DNA of 64,000 bases, from assembly GCF_000745235.1 (NCBI RefSeq), contig NZ_JQNL01000001.1, forward strand, positions 2,810,501 through 2,874,500, read 5' to 3'. This stretch comes from Luteibacter mycovicinus (lineage in GTDB: Bacteria; Pseudomonadota; Gammaproteobacteria; Xanthomonadales; Rhodanobacteraceae). Below the pieces are notes generated by a model. That model made no database searches, was not told the DNA's origin, and worked only from the letters and a program-made list of their open reading frames with translations. Every line of letters starts with the position of its first letter. Position 1 is the stretch's first letter. This document shows positions 1 through 9,022 of the stretch, piece by piece. The translations under genes were made by a program, and so were the position numbers.

Positions 1-261
1 GTCCTGCTCCACCGTGACGGACGGATCGGCGTGAAACGCGAACCCGTGATATCCGCGACCCGTCTTTCGCTCGGTACGAGCGAGGGCGTATTCCTCTTTC
101 GTTTCTCCGTGCAGGAAAACGGGGAAGTCCTTGCCGACGGCCTTATAGCCGGCGGCGAGCATGGCTTCGGGCGTGGCACCGACGACCACCCAGTCGCGAT
201 CCACGACCGGACGGCCCAGCAGCTGATCGCGGACGGCGCCGCCGACGAGGTAGATATCCAT
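1..261 (-). CDS. cca: CCA tRNA nucleotidyltransferase, N-terminal part (3' end outside window)
   Basis: Builds or repairs the 3'-terminal CCA of tRNAs in the cytoplasm without a template. Only the first 87 residues are present. They carry the class II nucleotidyltransferase head: the GGAVRD motif at residues 7-12 and the metal-binding D21/D23 pair in DRDW, followed by the ATPEAM and [12 protein letters not shown] signatures of bacterial CCA enzymes. The frame is open to the window edge. The ATG at 261 is the natural start because the protein begins directly with the nucleotidyltransferase strand. It lies 8 bases after the stop of the upstream NAD-binding gene, so the two are probably co-transcribed. 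Whether the HD phosphatase domain of the multifunctional form is present cannot be seen. Confidence 0.93.
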   Translation of the reverse strand, partial: MDIYLVGGAVRDQLLGRPVVDRDWVVVGATPEAMLAAGYKAVGKDFPVFLHGETKEEYALARTERKTGRGYHGFAFHADPSVTVEQD

Positions 262-269
262 AAGATCGT

Positions 270-1211
270 TCAGGGCCGACGTTTGGTGCGCGCTTCATCC
301 AGGCGGCGCTGACGAACGGGCTGGCCGAGCAGACGCGGCAACCAGGCGGAAAAGGACTGAGGCGCGATGCCCAGCTGCGCGAGGCCGTCGACCTTGCCGA
401 CGGAATCCGTACGCAGCGAGAGGAAATTATCCGGCGTGAACGGCTTGCCCGGCACGAACTGCGCGAACTCCGCCTGCAGGCGGCCGAGGCTGTCAGGCAT
501 GGGGATGACGACACGGCGGCGGCCACGCGCATCACGAATGGCACGCACGATGTCGATCAGCGTCAAGGTCTCGGGCCCGTACAGTTCGAACGTGCGCAAG
601 GCGCCGATCGCCGGGTTGGCGACCGAGCGGGCGATGGCTTCCGCCACATCGCCTACGTAGACGGGCGCCATCTTCGCCTGCGGGCGCGGCAACGGCATCA
701 CGGGCGCGACGCGCAGCAGCTTGTCGAAGCGTGTGACGAGTCCGTCGCCCGGGCCGAAAATCGTGCTGGGCTGGTAGATGGTCCAGTCGAGCGTCGACCC
801 CTTGACCAGGGCCTCCGCCTCACCGCGCGAACGCAGGTATCTGGACAGCCCCTGGCCGGCCTTGAGTGAACTCATCTGATGCAGACGATGGACGCCCGTG
901 GCCTGACAGGCCTCGATGATCAGGCGGGTCAGTTCGACGTGCGCTCGCTGGAAGGTCTGACGACCGCTCTCGCTGAGGATGCCCACCAGGTTGATGACGG
1001 CATCCGCTCCCGCGATGTGCCTGCGCAGGACGGCGGGGTCGTAGACGTCGGCGCTGACCGTGGTGACCTGCCGACCCACCGCGCTATGCCGGCGGTTTTC
1101 CCGGTTGCGTGACAGCAACAGAAGCGAGTGTCCGTCGGCGGCAAGCCGGGGTACGAGCGTGCCGCCGACAAAGCCGGTGCCGCCGAGGATGACAATGCGT
1201 TGAGCGTTCAT
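270..1211 (-). CDS. NAD(P)-binding epimerase-like protein (NDUFA9-like atypical SDR)
   Basis: 313-residue atypical short-chain dehydrogenase fold. The N-terminal dinucleotide motif GGTGFVG is at residues 10-16, followed by NLVGIL, a QMSSLKA strand and the substrate-side [11 protein letters not shown] block typical of complex I NDUFA9-like proteins. The catalytic Tyr-x3-Lys of classical SDRs is not intact (YLRSR), as in other atypical members, so it may bind a nucleotide for structure or reduce an unknown substrate. It sits directly upstream of cca, 8 bases apart, the usual arrangement for a co-transcribed pair. The cellular role is not established; a quinone/complex I-linked or general redox role is inference from the family name only. 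Confidence 0.85.
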   Translation of the reverse strand: MNAQRIVILGGTGFVGGTLVPRLAADGHSLLLLSRNRENRRHSAVGRQVTTVSADVYDPAVLRRHIAGADAVINLVGILSESGRQTFQRAHVELTRLIIEACQATGVHRLHQMSSLKAGQGLSRYLRSRGEAEALVKGSTLDWTIYQPSTIFGPGDGLVTRFDKLLRVAPVMPLPRPQAKMAPVYVGDVAEAIARSVANPAIGALRTFELYGPETLTLIDIVRAIRDARGRRRVVIPMPDSLGRLQAEFAQFVPGKPFTPDNFLSLRTDSVGKVDGLAQLGIAPQSFSAWLPRLLGQPVRQRRLDEARTKRRP

Positions 1212-1251
1212 GAGTTCAGCCTAGGCCGCTTGGCGCCCGACGCCAAGCGAG

Positions 1252-3354
1252 TCAGCTCTGGGGTTCCTGTGGGGCCGGAGCGGAAGTCGCCTCGGCGGGC
1301 GCCGGCTGGGTGACAGCCGGCGCCGTGGGGGGTGCGGGTCTGGCGACCGAAGGCGCCGGACAGGAGACCGGTTTACGTACGGCGCCAGGGCTAGGCAGGG
1401 CATACATGCTGCCGATCCGTGTCATGCGCGACCCGATCGGCAGCGCATTACCCGTCAGCCGCCAATCGTAGATCACGGCGAAGGCCATCACGCGTGCGAC
1501 ATATTCGCGCGTCTCCTTGTAGGGGATGCTCGCGACGAAGAGGTCGGGGTCCAGCGAGCCACGGGCGCTCACCCACTGGTCGACCTTGTTCGGGCCGGCG
1601 TTGTAGGCGGCGCTCGCCAGCCAGGGCGCCCCGTTGTACCGGGCGGCCATCTGCGAGAGATAACGCGTGCCGAGAATGATGTTGGTCGTCGGTTCGTAGA
1701 GGCTGTCGCCGCCGCTCCACGCAAGCCCGTTACGCCTGGCGACGAGAGACGCGGTGCCGGGCAACAGCTGCATCAGCCCTCGCGCGTCGGCGCCGGAACG
1801 GGCGTCCGTCATCCATGCGCTCTCGGCGCGGATGATGGCGTAGGCCCAGGGTGCTTCGATGCCAGCCTGGCTGGCCTGTTCGACCACACCATCCTGGCGT
1901 GCCAGCGGGAAGCGCTGTTCGTACAAGCGCAGGGCCTCGCCCGACGACAGGCCGAAGACGCCACGGTCATACCAGCCTTTGCGGAAGGCGAGGTCGGCGG
2001 CGAGCCGTTGGGTGTCGGCGTCCCGCCCTGCCAGCGCGGCCGTCCATTCACGACGTGCGTACTTCTGCAGGCCGACCGAGTAGAGCTCGAAAGCGCGGTC
2101 GACGCCGGGCTCCGTCAACAACGCGGCCTCACGACGCTCATCGGTGGCCATCGTCGCGGGGCAGATGGCATACGAGGCATCGATCCGGTCGGCGGCCAGG
2201 AATCCGAAGTACGTCGCCTCCTGTGCGACGTTCTGGTAGATGGCCTTCGCCTCGCCCTGGCGTCCGAGCTTTGCGAGCACCAGCGCACGGAAATAACGCC
2301 ATTCGCCGTCGTCTTTCTGCGCAGGCGCGAGCGCGTCGATGGCGGCGAGTGCCGCCGGCCAGTCCTGTCGGGCCAATGCGACGCGCACGCGCCACTCGCG
2401 CGTCGCGTCGGTCTGCGCACCCGGCGGCAGCGCGACCAGGCGATCGAGCGCCGACTCGTCGAAATCGGTCGCGTGGAAGAGGGCGAGGGCGTTGAGAACG
2501 GCGCCCTTCTGCTGCTCGCTCAGTGAGAAGCGCGGCGCCAGCGAGGTCCATGCGCTGTCGGCCACGGTCGACTGCTTGCGGGCCATGCGCTGCAGGGCGA
2601 GCGTCACGGCCTGACGATGGCGCGGCGTATCCGGCCAGGTGGCCGCGTCACGCAGCGCACTGGTCGGGTCGTTGAGGGCCTGCGCGATGCGCTGGCCCGC
2701 AGCGGCATCTTCGGGCGGAAGCCAGGCGGCGAGTCCGGCCACCGTGCCGCCCTTGCCCGCATCGGCGGCGGTCTGGATCCGCGTCCACAGGCGATCGGGC
2801 GTCAGCAGGCCCTGGTCATGCGCGGCGCTCAGCACCGGATCGCATGCGTTCGGCAGGCTGGCCTTCTTCCACAGGTCGGCCAGGTCGGTCTCGAAGACGA
2901 GCGGCTGGCCGCGCGACAGCTTGGCCTGCAGGGCGAAACAACTCAGTCCGTCCCCGAGACCGGGCTGGTACATCGCGGTGAAAGTCACCCAGTCCTTACG
3001 GCGCGCCAGCTCGTTGAGGAAGTCGCGGCGCAGGTCGGCGGCAGGGATGAGGCCGGGGTTGGCGGCGAGGTAGGCATCGACGCGGGCGCGATCGAGCGTC
3101 CGCAGATCATGCTCCAGCGACGCGGCTTCCAGGTACGGGAAAAGCACGTAGTGTTCGAGTCCGGTGGCCTGGGCGCGCCATGCATCGCCGCCCTGCTGGG
3201 CCGTTGCGTAGGCCTGGCGGAAGCGCGTGCGCTCCGTGTCGGAACCTTCCGCCGAGGCCCGGAGGCTACCGGCGAGGCCGCAGGCGGCAATGGCGAGGCC
3301 GGCCAGGAGGCGAATGGAGCGGGCGGCGCGTCGCGTTGCCGGGGCGGAGACCAT
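1252..3354 (-). CDS. slt: Soluble lytic murein transglycosylase (Slt70-type)
   Basis: Periplasmic enzyme that cleaves the MurNAc-GlcNAc bond of peptidoglycan, leaving 1,6-anhydroMurNAc ends. 700 residues from the ATG at 3354, which directly precedes a signal peptide (RSIRLLAGLAIAACGLAGSLRASA); a longer frame upstream gives no signal peptide at its start. Residues about 40-480 are the Ala-rich helical superhelix of Slt70. The C-terminal goose-lysozyme-like domain has catalytic Glu511 in the IIRAESAW motif, GLMQLLPGTA, and the AAYNAGPNKV motif. The C-terminal tail of about 50 residues is Pro/Ala/Thr-rich and probably disordered. Members of this family act in wall turnover and recycling; EnvC and Ctp further along the window act in the same compartment. 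Confidence 0.93.
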   Translation of the reverse strand: MVSAPATRRAARSIRLLAGLAIAACGLAGSLRASAEGSDTERTRFRQAYATAQQGGDAWRAQATGLEHYVLFPYLEAASLEHDLRTLDRARVDAYLAANPGLIPAADLRRDFLNELARRKDWVTFTAMYQPGLGDGLSCFALQAKLSRGQPLVFETDLADLWKKASLPNACDPVLSAAHDQGLLTPDRLWTRIQTAADAGKGGTVAGLAAWLPPEDAAAGQRIAQALNDPTSALRDAATWPDTPRHRQAVTLALQRMARKQSTVADSAWTSLAPRFSLSEQQKGAVLNALALFHATDFDESALDRLVALPPGAQTDATREWRVRVALARQDWPAALAAIDALAPAQKDDGEWRYFRALVLAKLGRQGEAKAIYQNVAQEATYFGFLAADRIDASYAICPATMATDERREAALLTEPGVDRAFELYSVGLQKYARREWTAALAGRDADTQRLAADLAFRKGWYDRGVFGLSSGEALRLYEQRFPLARQDGVVEQASQAGIEAPWAYAIIRAESAWMTDARSGADARGLMQLLPGTASLVARRNGLAWSGGDSLYEPTTNIILGTRYLSQMAARYNGAPWLASAAYNAGPNKVDQWVSARGSLDPDLFVASIPYKETREYVARVMAFAVIYDWRLTGNALPIGSRMTRIGSMYALPSPGAVRKPVSCPAPSVARPAPPTAPAVTQPAPAEATSAPAPQEPQS

Positions 3355-3506
3355 CGGGATTCCTTCACGTGTACGTACCGCATCATTGTAAGGGAAGCGT
3401 GTGCGCAGGCTTGATGAACGCAGCCAATGCAGCGGCAATCGCCCTCGCGGGCCCGGCCCGTTAAGCTTGTCCGGCTTCCCCCTTTACGCTCTCGAACTGG
3501 AACGGC

Positions 3507-5141
3507 ATGCCGCCCCATCTTCCTTACGCGCGATTCGCGCGACCGCTCGCATGGCTCGTGCTCGTTGCCGCCGCCGTCTTCGGCGCTGGCTACTGGTTTG
3601 TGCTGGGCCGCCCGATCGCCCTGCCGGATTCGCCGACGGCGAAGATCGCCTGCGTGTCCTACGCGCCCTTCCGGCTCAAGGGCGAGACGCCGTTCGACCT
3701 CAACGCGTTTATCCCGCCCGAGCGGATCGATGCCGACCTTAAGGCGCTGTCCACGCGTTTCGACTGCGTGCGCACGTATTCCATGGGGCAGGGACTGGGC
3801 GCCGTGCCTGACATCGCCGGCCGATACCACATGAAGGTGTTGATGGGCATCTGGCTGGGGCGCGACCCCGTCGCCAACGAGCGCGAGATCAAGCTGGGCA
3901 TCGAGGCCGCGCGTCGGGATCACGACAGTCTGCGGGGCATCGTCGTCGGTAACGAGGTGCTTCTCCGGGGCGAGTTGTCGGAAAAGGCGCTCGCGGCCTA
4001 CATCGCCCGCGTCAACGAAGCGACCGACGTACCAGTCACCTACGCTGACGTGTGGGAGTTCTGGCAGAAGCACCCGGCACTGGCCAAGGTCACGGACTAC
4101 CTCACGATTCACATTCTCCCCTACTGGGAAGACGAGCCCGTCGCTCCGGAAGACGCCGTGCGCCATGTGGCCGACGTCTACCAGAAGATGAAGGGCGAGT
4201 TCCCGGGCAAGCAGATCATGATCGGCGAGACAGGCTGGCCCAGCCAGGGCCGTACGCGCCGGCACGCGAGTGCGAGCCTGGTCAACGAGGCGCGCTACAT
4301 GCGCGAGTTCCTCAACTACGCCGCCACGGTCGACATGCCCTACAACGTGATCGAGGCCTTCGATCAGCCGTGGAAGCGCGACCTGGAAGGCACGGTCGGC
4401 GGCTACTGGGGCATCTTCGACGTGGATGCGAAGCCGAAGTTCGCGATGCAGGGCCCGATCGTCGAAGAGCCGCGCTGGACCTGGGCACTCGGCATCGGCG
4501 GCGTGGGTGCGCTGCTGTTCCTGCTTGCGGGCGCCGTTCGCCGTCGCTGGCACGGCGCGTCGGGCTGGGTGTCGCTGGCGCTCGCCGGTTTTGCCTCGGG
4601 CACGGCGTTGGCGGCGCACGCGCGGCTCCTGTCCTTCGCCGCGCGCGACAACGTCGAATGGGCTACCGGCATCATCATCGGAGTCGTCGCACTGGCGACG
4701 GCGCTGTCGCTGGGGCGTGCGATCGCCGCGCGTCTGGCATCGCCGATCGATCTGGCGGCGGTCGCACCGCGTCCGGTCGAGCGCCGTCGCCTGGGTATCG
4801 CGTGGTCGGACGCGTTTACACCGCAGCGCTTCTTCTGGATGTTCGTACTGACCCTGTACGGGATTCTGCAGGTCTTCAACGGTCGCTATCGCGATTTCCC
4901 GATCGGCCTGTTCGCGCTGCCTTGCATCGGGTTCTTCCTGCTGGGGCTGCTGCGCACGCGCGAGGACAGCCTGATGCCGCTGGTCGAGGAGCGCTTGATG
5001 GCGGTGTGGATTCCGCTGCTGGGTATCGCGGTCGTCGTCGAGGAAACCGGTGTCAACGCGGTCTCCTGGGGTTGGCTGCTGCTCAATCTGGCGCTGGCGT
5101 GGCCGGTGCTGACGGCCTGGCGGCGGGCACGGCGGCTTTAG
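3507..5141 (+). CDS. Membrane-anchored glycoside hydrolase family 17 protein
   Basis: 544 residues: an N-terminal membrane helix (about 15-33), a TIM-barrel GH17 domain (about 45-320) and a C-terminal region with several hydrophobic segments (about 330-540). The two GH17 acids are present: acid/base Glu150 in VVGNEVLL and nucleophile Glu241 in IGETGWPSQG. GH17 enzymes hydrolyse or transglycosylate beta-1,3-glucans. In proteobacteria the domain is known fused to a GT2 synthase (NdvB-like) that makes cyclic beta-1,3-glucans; no synthase is fused or adjacent here. The catalytic domain probably faces the periplasm. The stop abuts the stop of the convergent next gene with no spacer. GH17 assignment is secure; the substrate is not. 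Confidence 0.88.
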   Translation: MPPHLPYARFARPLAWLVLVAAAVFGAGYWFVLGRPIALPDSPTAKIACVSYAPFRLKGETPFDLNAFIPPERIDADLKALSTRFDCVRTYSMGQGLGAVPDIAGRYHMKVLMGIWLGRDPVANEREIKLGIEAARRDHDSLRGIVVGNEVLLRGELSEKALAAYIARVNEATDVPVTYADVWEFWQKHPALAKVTDYLTIHILPYWEDEPVAPEDAVRHVADVYQKMKGEFPGKQIMIGETGWPSQGRTRRHASASLVNEARYMREFLNYAATVDMPYNVIEAFDQPWKRDLEGTVGGYWGIFDVDAKPKFAMQGPIVEEPRWTWALGIGGVGALLFLLAGAVRRRWHGASGWVSLALAGFASGTALAAHARLLSFAARDNVEWATGIIIGVVALATALSLGRAIAARLASPIDLAAVAPRPVERRRLGIAWSDAFTPQRFFWMFVLTLYGILQVFNGRYRDFPIGLFALPCIGFFLLGLLRTREDSLMPLVEERLMAVWIPLLGIAVVVEETGVNAVSWGWLLLNLALAWPVLTAWRRARRL

Positions 5142-5519
5142 TCAGGCCGCCGCGGGCTCCGCTCCACCGAACTGCGCACGTACCAGTCGCAGCGAGCCGA
5201 TCAGCAGCGCCACCGCGCCGCCCTCGTAGCAATACAGCTGCAGCGCGATCACGCCCAGCGACGCCGCCAGCACCGCCGACACGGTGCTACGCCAGAACAG
5301 CGCCACCAGCGCCATCAGCACCGCCGCGTATCCGTAGGCGTAGGTCAGGAAGCCCTGCACGATGAGGTTGCGCGTGCCGCACCACCACGGACCGCCCGCG
5401 CCGTCGCAGGCATGCGCCGCATCGGCCGGCTCGATAAAGCCGTAACGCAGCACGGTGGCGGCGAACGCGACGATAATGATGACGGCCCAGGGCAGGGCGG
5501 CGCGCAGGCTCGATTTCAT
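5142..5519 (-). CDS. Small integral membrane protein, unknown function
   Basis: 125 residues with about four predicted hydrophobic helices: an N-terminal one at about 8-25 and further segments at roughly 55-75, 80-100 and 100-115. Between the first two is a short polar loop with two cysteines flanking a WW pair (ACDGAGGPWWC), which could form a periplasmic disulfide. I do not recognise the family. Its stop codon is directly adjacent to that of the convergent GH17 gene. It lies 12 bases downstream of the endonuclease/exonuclease/phosphatase gene on the same strand, so it is probably the last gene of that transcript. No function can be assigned. Confidence 0.7.
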   Translation of the reverse strand: MKSSLRAALPWAVIIIVAFAATVLRYGFIEPADAAHACDGAGGPWWCGTRNLIVQGFLTYAYGYAAVLMALVALFWRSTVSAVLAASLGVIALQLYCYEGGAVALLIGSLRLVRAQFGGAEPAAA

Positions 5520-5531
5520 GGACGACTTACC

Positions 5532-6341
5532 TCAGGGGGTGGCGGCGCCAGCGGCTTCGGCTAGCGCGAGCGGCAGGCGAATTTCGGCGGCGAGCGGCAG
5601 ATGATCGGAGAACGCCCGCGGCAATGTCCACGTGCGCTCGAGCTTGATGTCGGCCGACGTGAGGATGTGGTCGAGCGCACGGCGCGGTTTCCAGCTGGGA
5701 AACGTCGGTGTGCTGATCGTCGGCATCTGCAGGGCGGTCTTCTCGAACAGGCGCTGCATCTCGGGTGAGGTGGGCTCGGTGTTGAGGTCGCCCATCAGTA
5801 CCGCATGCGGATAGGGCGCGAGCAATTCCGCGATGAAACCCAGCTGTCCCATGCGTGCCGCGGCGCCCAGAGACAGGTGGGCGATGACCACCACCAGAGC
5901 ATCGGCCCCCGTGCCGAAACGCACGAACAGCGCGCCCCGGCCCTTGATGCGGCCGGGCAGCGGATAGTCGATGACTTCGGTGGGCTCGATGCGGCTGAGC
6001 AGGCCGTTGGCGGAATGCGCGACGCGCGCCATCGGCCGGTTCGGCTGATGGCTCCAGAAGGGCATGCCGGCGGCTTCCGCGATGTAACGGGTCTGGTTGA
6101 GGAAGCCGGAGCGCAGGCTGCCAGCATCGGCTTCCTGCAAGCCGACCACATCGAATTCGTGAAGGAGCTCGGCGAGCGAGTCCAGGTTTGCCAGCTTCGA
6201 GCGGCCCGGAAGGACCGCGTTCACGCTGCGCGTGACGTAGTCCGTGTACCGCTGGACGCTCGCGCCGGCGAGGATGTTGCAGCTCAGAAGGCGCAGGGTG
6301 CGCTCCGGAGCGAGGATGGATGGCGGCGTGAAGCGGGTCAT
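5532..6341 (-). CDS. Endonuclease/exonuclease/phosphatase family hydrolase
   Basis: Metal-dependent phosphodiesterase/phosphatase of the EEP (DNase I-like) superfamily. 269 residues from the ATG at 6341; the frame stays open far upstream, but that extension overlaps the DsbA gene and has no family resemblance. All superfamily motifs are visible in order: LLSCNIL (Asn), VVGLQEAD (metal-binding Glu), VVIAHLS (catalytic His), VLMGDLNTEPTS (Asp/Asn) and FSDHLPLAAEI (Asp-His pair near the C-terminus). No signal peptide, so it is probably cytoplasmic. The family spans nucleases, sphingomyelinases and inositol phosphatases; the motifs do not choose among these. It follows two dsbA-like genes on the same strand. 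Confidence 0.88.
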   Translation of the reverse strand: MTRFTPPSILAPERTLRLLSCNILAGASVQRYTDYVTRSVNAVLPGRSKLANLDSLAELLHEFDVVGLQEADAGSLRSGFLNQTRYIAEAAGMPFWSHQPNRPMARVAHSANGLLSRIEPTEVIDYPLPGRIKGRGALFVRFGTGADALVVVIAHLSLGAAARMGQLGFIAELLAPYPHAVLMGDLNTEPTSPEMQRLFEKTALQMPTISTPTFPSWKPRRALDHILTSADIKLERTWTLPRAFSDHLPLAAEIRLPLALAEAAGAATP

Positions 6342-6427
6342 GTGAGGGGCTTTGTCGGGTCTCGTCTGGCGATAACGCCAGAGAATGCCCTCCGTCGTGT
6401 GAACGGAGGGCAGGCGATCGTCAGGGC

Positions 6428-7075
6428 TTACTTGCCGCCCTTCAGTTCCTTGTCGACCAGGTAACTGACGACGCCGTTGAGCTCGTCGAAGTCCTTGATC
6501 TGCGCGCTGCGGTACTTGCCGTCGACCACGACCGTGGGCGTGCCGTCGATGCCCCAGTTCTGAATCAGCTTGCCGTCGGCGAGGATCCGCTGACGGATGG
6601 CATCGTCCTTGGTCGCCAGCTGCAGGAACCTGGCCTTGTCGACACCGTAGTTCTTCGCGTACCAGTCGGCCAGCTCGTCGATCGTGGCGATCGGGTAGTG
6701 ATCGGTGTGGATCGCCTTGAACAGTGCGGCATGGGCCTTCTCGGCCACGCCAAGCTGTTTGGCCGCGTAGTAAGCCTGCGCGTACGGCAGCCATGCATCG
6801 TTGAATGCCGCCGGAATGACGCGGAACGTCACGCCCTTGGGCAACTTCTTCTGCAGGGTCTCCGCGTACGGCTCGTAGTGGGCGCAATGGATGCAGCCGT
6901 ACGAGAACACCTCGACCACTTCCACCTTGCCGTCCTTCGGATCGAGGCGCTGCGGGGTGGTGGTGGCCACGTACTGCTGACCTTCGGTATAGGGGGGCGC
7001 ACCTTCGGCCGGCTTGGCGCTGCACGCGGCGGTGAGCGCGAGGCCGACGAAAAGGAGCGAGAGACGCTTGAACAT
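6428..7075 (-). CDS. dsbA: Thiol:disulfide interchange protein DsbA-like lipoprotein (CIHC)
   Basis: Oxidoreductase that introduces disulfides into exported proteins. 215 residues. The N-terminus is a signal sequence ending in a lipobox (LTAAC, Cys18), so it is probably a lipoprotein tethered to a periplasmic membrane face, unlike soluble E. coli DsbA. The thioredoxin fold carries the redox motif CIHC at residues 61-64 and the cis-proline loop GTPT at about 178-181, with the helical insertion of DsbA between them. It lies 30 bases downstream of a second DsbA-like gene on the same strand, so the two are likely co-transcribed. The CIHC dipeptide differs from the CPHC of E. coli DsbA and should alter redox potential. 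Confidence 0.9.
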   Translation of the reverse strand: MFKRLSLLFVGLALTAACSAKPAEGAPPYTEGQQYVATTTPQRLDPKDGKVEVVEVFSYGCIHCAHYEPYAETLQKKLPKGVTFRVIPAAFNDAWLPYAQAYYAAKQLGVAEKAHAALFKAIHTDHYPIATIDELADWYAKNYGVDKARFLQLATKDDAIRQRILADGKLIQNWGIDGTPTVVVDGKYRSAQIKDFDELNGVVSYLVDKELKGGK

Positions 7076-7105
7076 GGATATCTCCGTGAGAGGTCGAGAA
7101 CGCGG

Positions 7106-7975
7106 TTACTTACCCGCGGCTTCCTTGCTGATGAGCCATTGTGCGAGCTCTATCGCCTGGGGATAGCCACCGGCCGTGATCGCCGTGAAGCGGTACTTGC
7201 CGTTCACTACGATGGTCGGCGTGCTATCGACCTCGTAGGCACGGATCAGTTCATCCGCCCGCTTCATCTTGGTGTTGATCGTGAAGGAGTTGGCCGTAGC
7301 CACGAACTCTTCCGGCTTGACGCCGTACTTCGCGTAAAACTTTGCGACGTCGTCGATGGTCGGCCATGCCGACTGCGGCTTCGGCTTGTTGGTCTGCTGA
7401 TCCATGATGCCCAGCTCGCCGCTCTTGAAGACGGCGTCGAACATGGCGTCGTGGCTCTGCTTGTCGACGCCGAAGGCCTGCGCGGTGAGATAGGCGCGCT
7501 GCAGCAGCGGCCAGTTCTCATCCGGGCGGAACGAGGCGGGCGTGAAGGTCATGACCGTGCCGCGCGGCAGGTCCTTGACCAGCTGGTCGACGATGCCGTG
7601 GAACTGGAAGCAGGCCGGGCAGCCGTACGAAAACACCTCGGTCACTTCGATCTTGCCCGGGGTGCTGGTGGGCTGCGACGGATCGATGCGGAAGTAGTGC
7701 TTACCTTCGACCCACTTGCCGTCGTCGACGAAGGGCTTGGCCGGCGGGCGCTTGTCGTCGGCGTCGCTGGGCGCGGCGACCGGGGCGGCCGAAGCGGTGG
7801 CATCCGTGGCGGCTGGCGCGCTGGCGGTGGACGGCGCGGCCGGCGCGGCGGCCGGAGCCGGCGCGGCGGTGGAAGCGGCGGCGGGTGGCGGCGTGGTGGC
7901 CGCATCGTTGTTGCCGGAGCTGCAGGCCGCGAGGCCGATCAGGGCGGCGCAGAGGAGGGGAAGGCGCATACGCAT
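7106..7975 (-). CDS. DsbA-like thiol:disulfide oxidoreductase lipoprotein with long Ala/Pro linker (CPAC)
   Basis: 289 residues: a lipoprotein signal (LAAC, Cys18), then about 55 residues of Ala/Pro/Thr low-complexity linker (about 25-80), then a DsbA-type thioredoxin domain with the active site CPAC at 119-122 and a STPT cis-Pro loop near residue 255. It resembles the downstream dsbA product in the catalytic domain (shared EVFSYGC block), so the two are paralogues. The linker would let the catalytic head reach away from the membrane. Upstream on the same strand are a strong hairpin and then the cytochrome c4 gene. Probably envelope thiol oxidation; which paralogue is the main oxidase cannot be told from sequence. 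Confidence 0.88.
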   Translation of the reverse strand: MRMRLPLLCAALIGLAACSSGNNDAATTPPPAAASTAAPAPAAAPAAPSTASAPAATDATASAAPVAAPSDADDKRPPAKPFVDDGKWVEGKHYFRIDPSQPTSTPGKIEVTEVFSYGCPACFQFHGIVDQLVKDLPRGTVMTFTPASFRPDENWPLLQRAYLTAQAFGVDKQSHDAMFDAVFKSGELGIMDQQTNKPKPQSAWPTIDDVAKFYAKYGVKPEEFVATANSFTINTKMKRADELIRAYEVDSTPTIVVNGKYRFTAITAGGYPQAIELAQWLISKEAAGK

Positions 7976-8005
7976 CAGGGTTCCTTTTCTTACCTTCTTA
8001 AACGA

Positions 8006-8029
8006 GAACGGGCCCGAAGGGGCCCGTTC
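8006..8029 (-). terminator. Intrinsic terminator after cytochrome c4 gene
   Basis: Perfect 10-bp stem (GAACGGGCCC / GGGCCCGTTC) with a 4-base loop, just 3' of the cytochrome c4 stop and followed on the minus strand by TCGTTTAAG. It separates that gene from the DsbA pair, which may therefore need its own promoter or read-through. The T-tract is weak. Confidence 0.7.
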
Positions 8030-8050
8030 GATCTTCCAACTTTAACGCCA

Positions 8051-8854
8051 TCAGGGCGTCGCGGGTGCGGCCTGCGTCGCCTCGTTCGTGTGCAGACCCT
8101 CGATATAGCTGGCGACGGCGGCGATATCCTTGTCGTCGAGCTTCTGCGCGATGGTCACCATGATCTTCGTGTGCGGGTCGTCGTTGGGCGTGCCGCCCTC
8201 GTGCCAGGCCTTGAGCCGCGACTCAACGTACTTCGCGTGCTGACTGGTCAGCTGCGGGTAGCGCGCGCCCGGGTTGCCGCCGCCGTCCGGCCCATGGCAG
8301 GCCATGCAGGCGGGAATGCCGCGATCGACATCGCCCTGGCGATAGAGCTTCTGGCCCTGATCGACATAGGCCTGATCGGCCACGCCCGGCAGCGACGCCT
8401 TGGTGGCGAAGTAGGCGCCGATGTCGTGCATGTCCTGTTCGCTCAGTGGCGCGGCAAAGCCAGCCATGATCGGATTGGAACGCTTGCCCGACTTGAAGTC
8501 GGCCAGTTGCGCGGCGATGTACTGCTCGCTTTGTCCGGCCAGACGCGGGTACTGCGGATCGGTGGAGTTGCCGTCGAGGCCGTGGCAGGCGCCGCAGGCA
8601 GCGGCCTTGCCCTGACCGGCGGTGGCGTCACCGGGCTTGATCGCGGCGGTGGTGCCGCCGACGGGCGCGGTGCTGGTTTCGGTCTTCGGCATCCCCGGTG
8701 TCGCCGGGTCGGTCGCCGGATTCGCGCCCGGTTTCGCGGCGGTGCCTGCCGCTGCCGGGGCGGTGCCTGCCCTGGCGGGTGCCGCGGTCTGAGCCGTGGC
8801 GAGATTCATGACGAGCATCGCGGTAATGGCAGCGGCGGCGTGCCGAAACTTCAT
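8051..8854 (-). CDS. Dihaem cytochrome c (cytochrome c4 family)
   Basis: Periplasmic electron carrier of 267 residues. A Sec signal peptide (cleavage near ATAQ, residue 22) is followed by a 50-residue Ala/Pro/Thr-rich linker and two class I cytochrome c domains. The haem-binding motifs are CGACH (87-91) and CMACH (183-187), each followed by GxDG and the YPRL/YPQL segments characteristic of cytochrome c4. Distal Met ligands are probably in NPIMAGFA and TKIMVTIA. In related bacteria c4 shuttles electrons from the bc1 complex to terminal oxidases such as the aa3 enzyme encoded at about 19-23 kb; that partnership here is inference. Divergently arranged with engB over a 168-base gap. Confidence 0.92.
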   Translation of the reverse strand: MKFRHAAAAITAMLVMNLATAQTAAPARAGTAPAAAGTAAKPGANPATDPATPGMPKTETSTAPVGGTTAAIKPGDATAGQGKAAACGACHGLDGNSTDPQYPRLAGQSEQYIAAQLADFKSGKRSNPIMAGFAAPLSEQDMHDIGAYFATKASLPGVADQAYVDQGQKLYRQGDVDRGIPACMACHGPDGGGNPGARYPQLTSQHAKYVESRLKAWHEGGTPNDDPHTKIMVTIAQKLDDKDIAAVASYIEGLHTNEATQAAPATP

Positions 8855-9022
8855 AGCTATCTCCAGGAGGGATGCTTCCGAGTCGGGCGAACTCCCCAGC
8901 GCGCCGCGATCAAAAGATTATGGGGGGCGGGAGAGAGCCCGGTCAAACCGGTGCGGCGCGCGGCTCCGCGCGGTATCGCATACACTGCCGGACTGTCGTA
9001 TACGCTCCCCGGCCCGCCGAAC

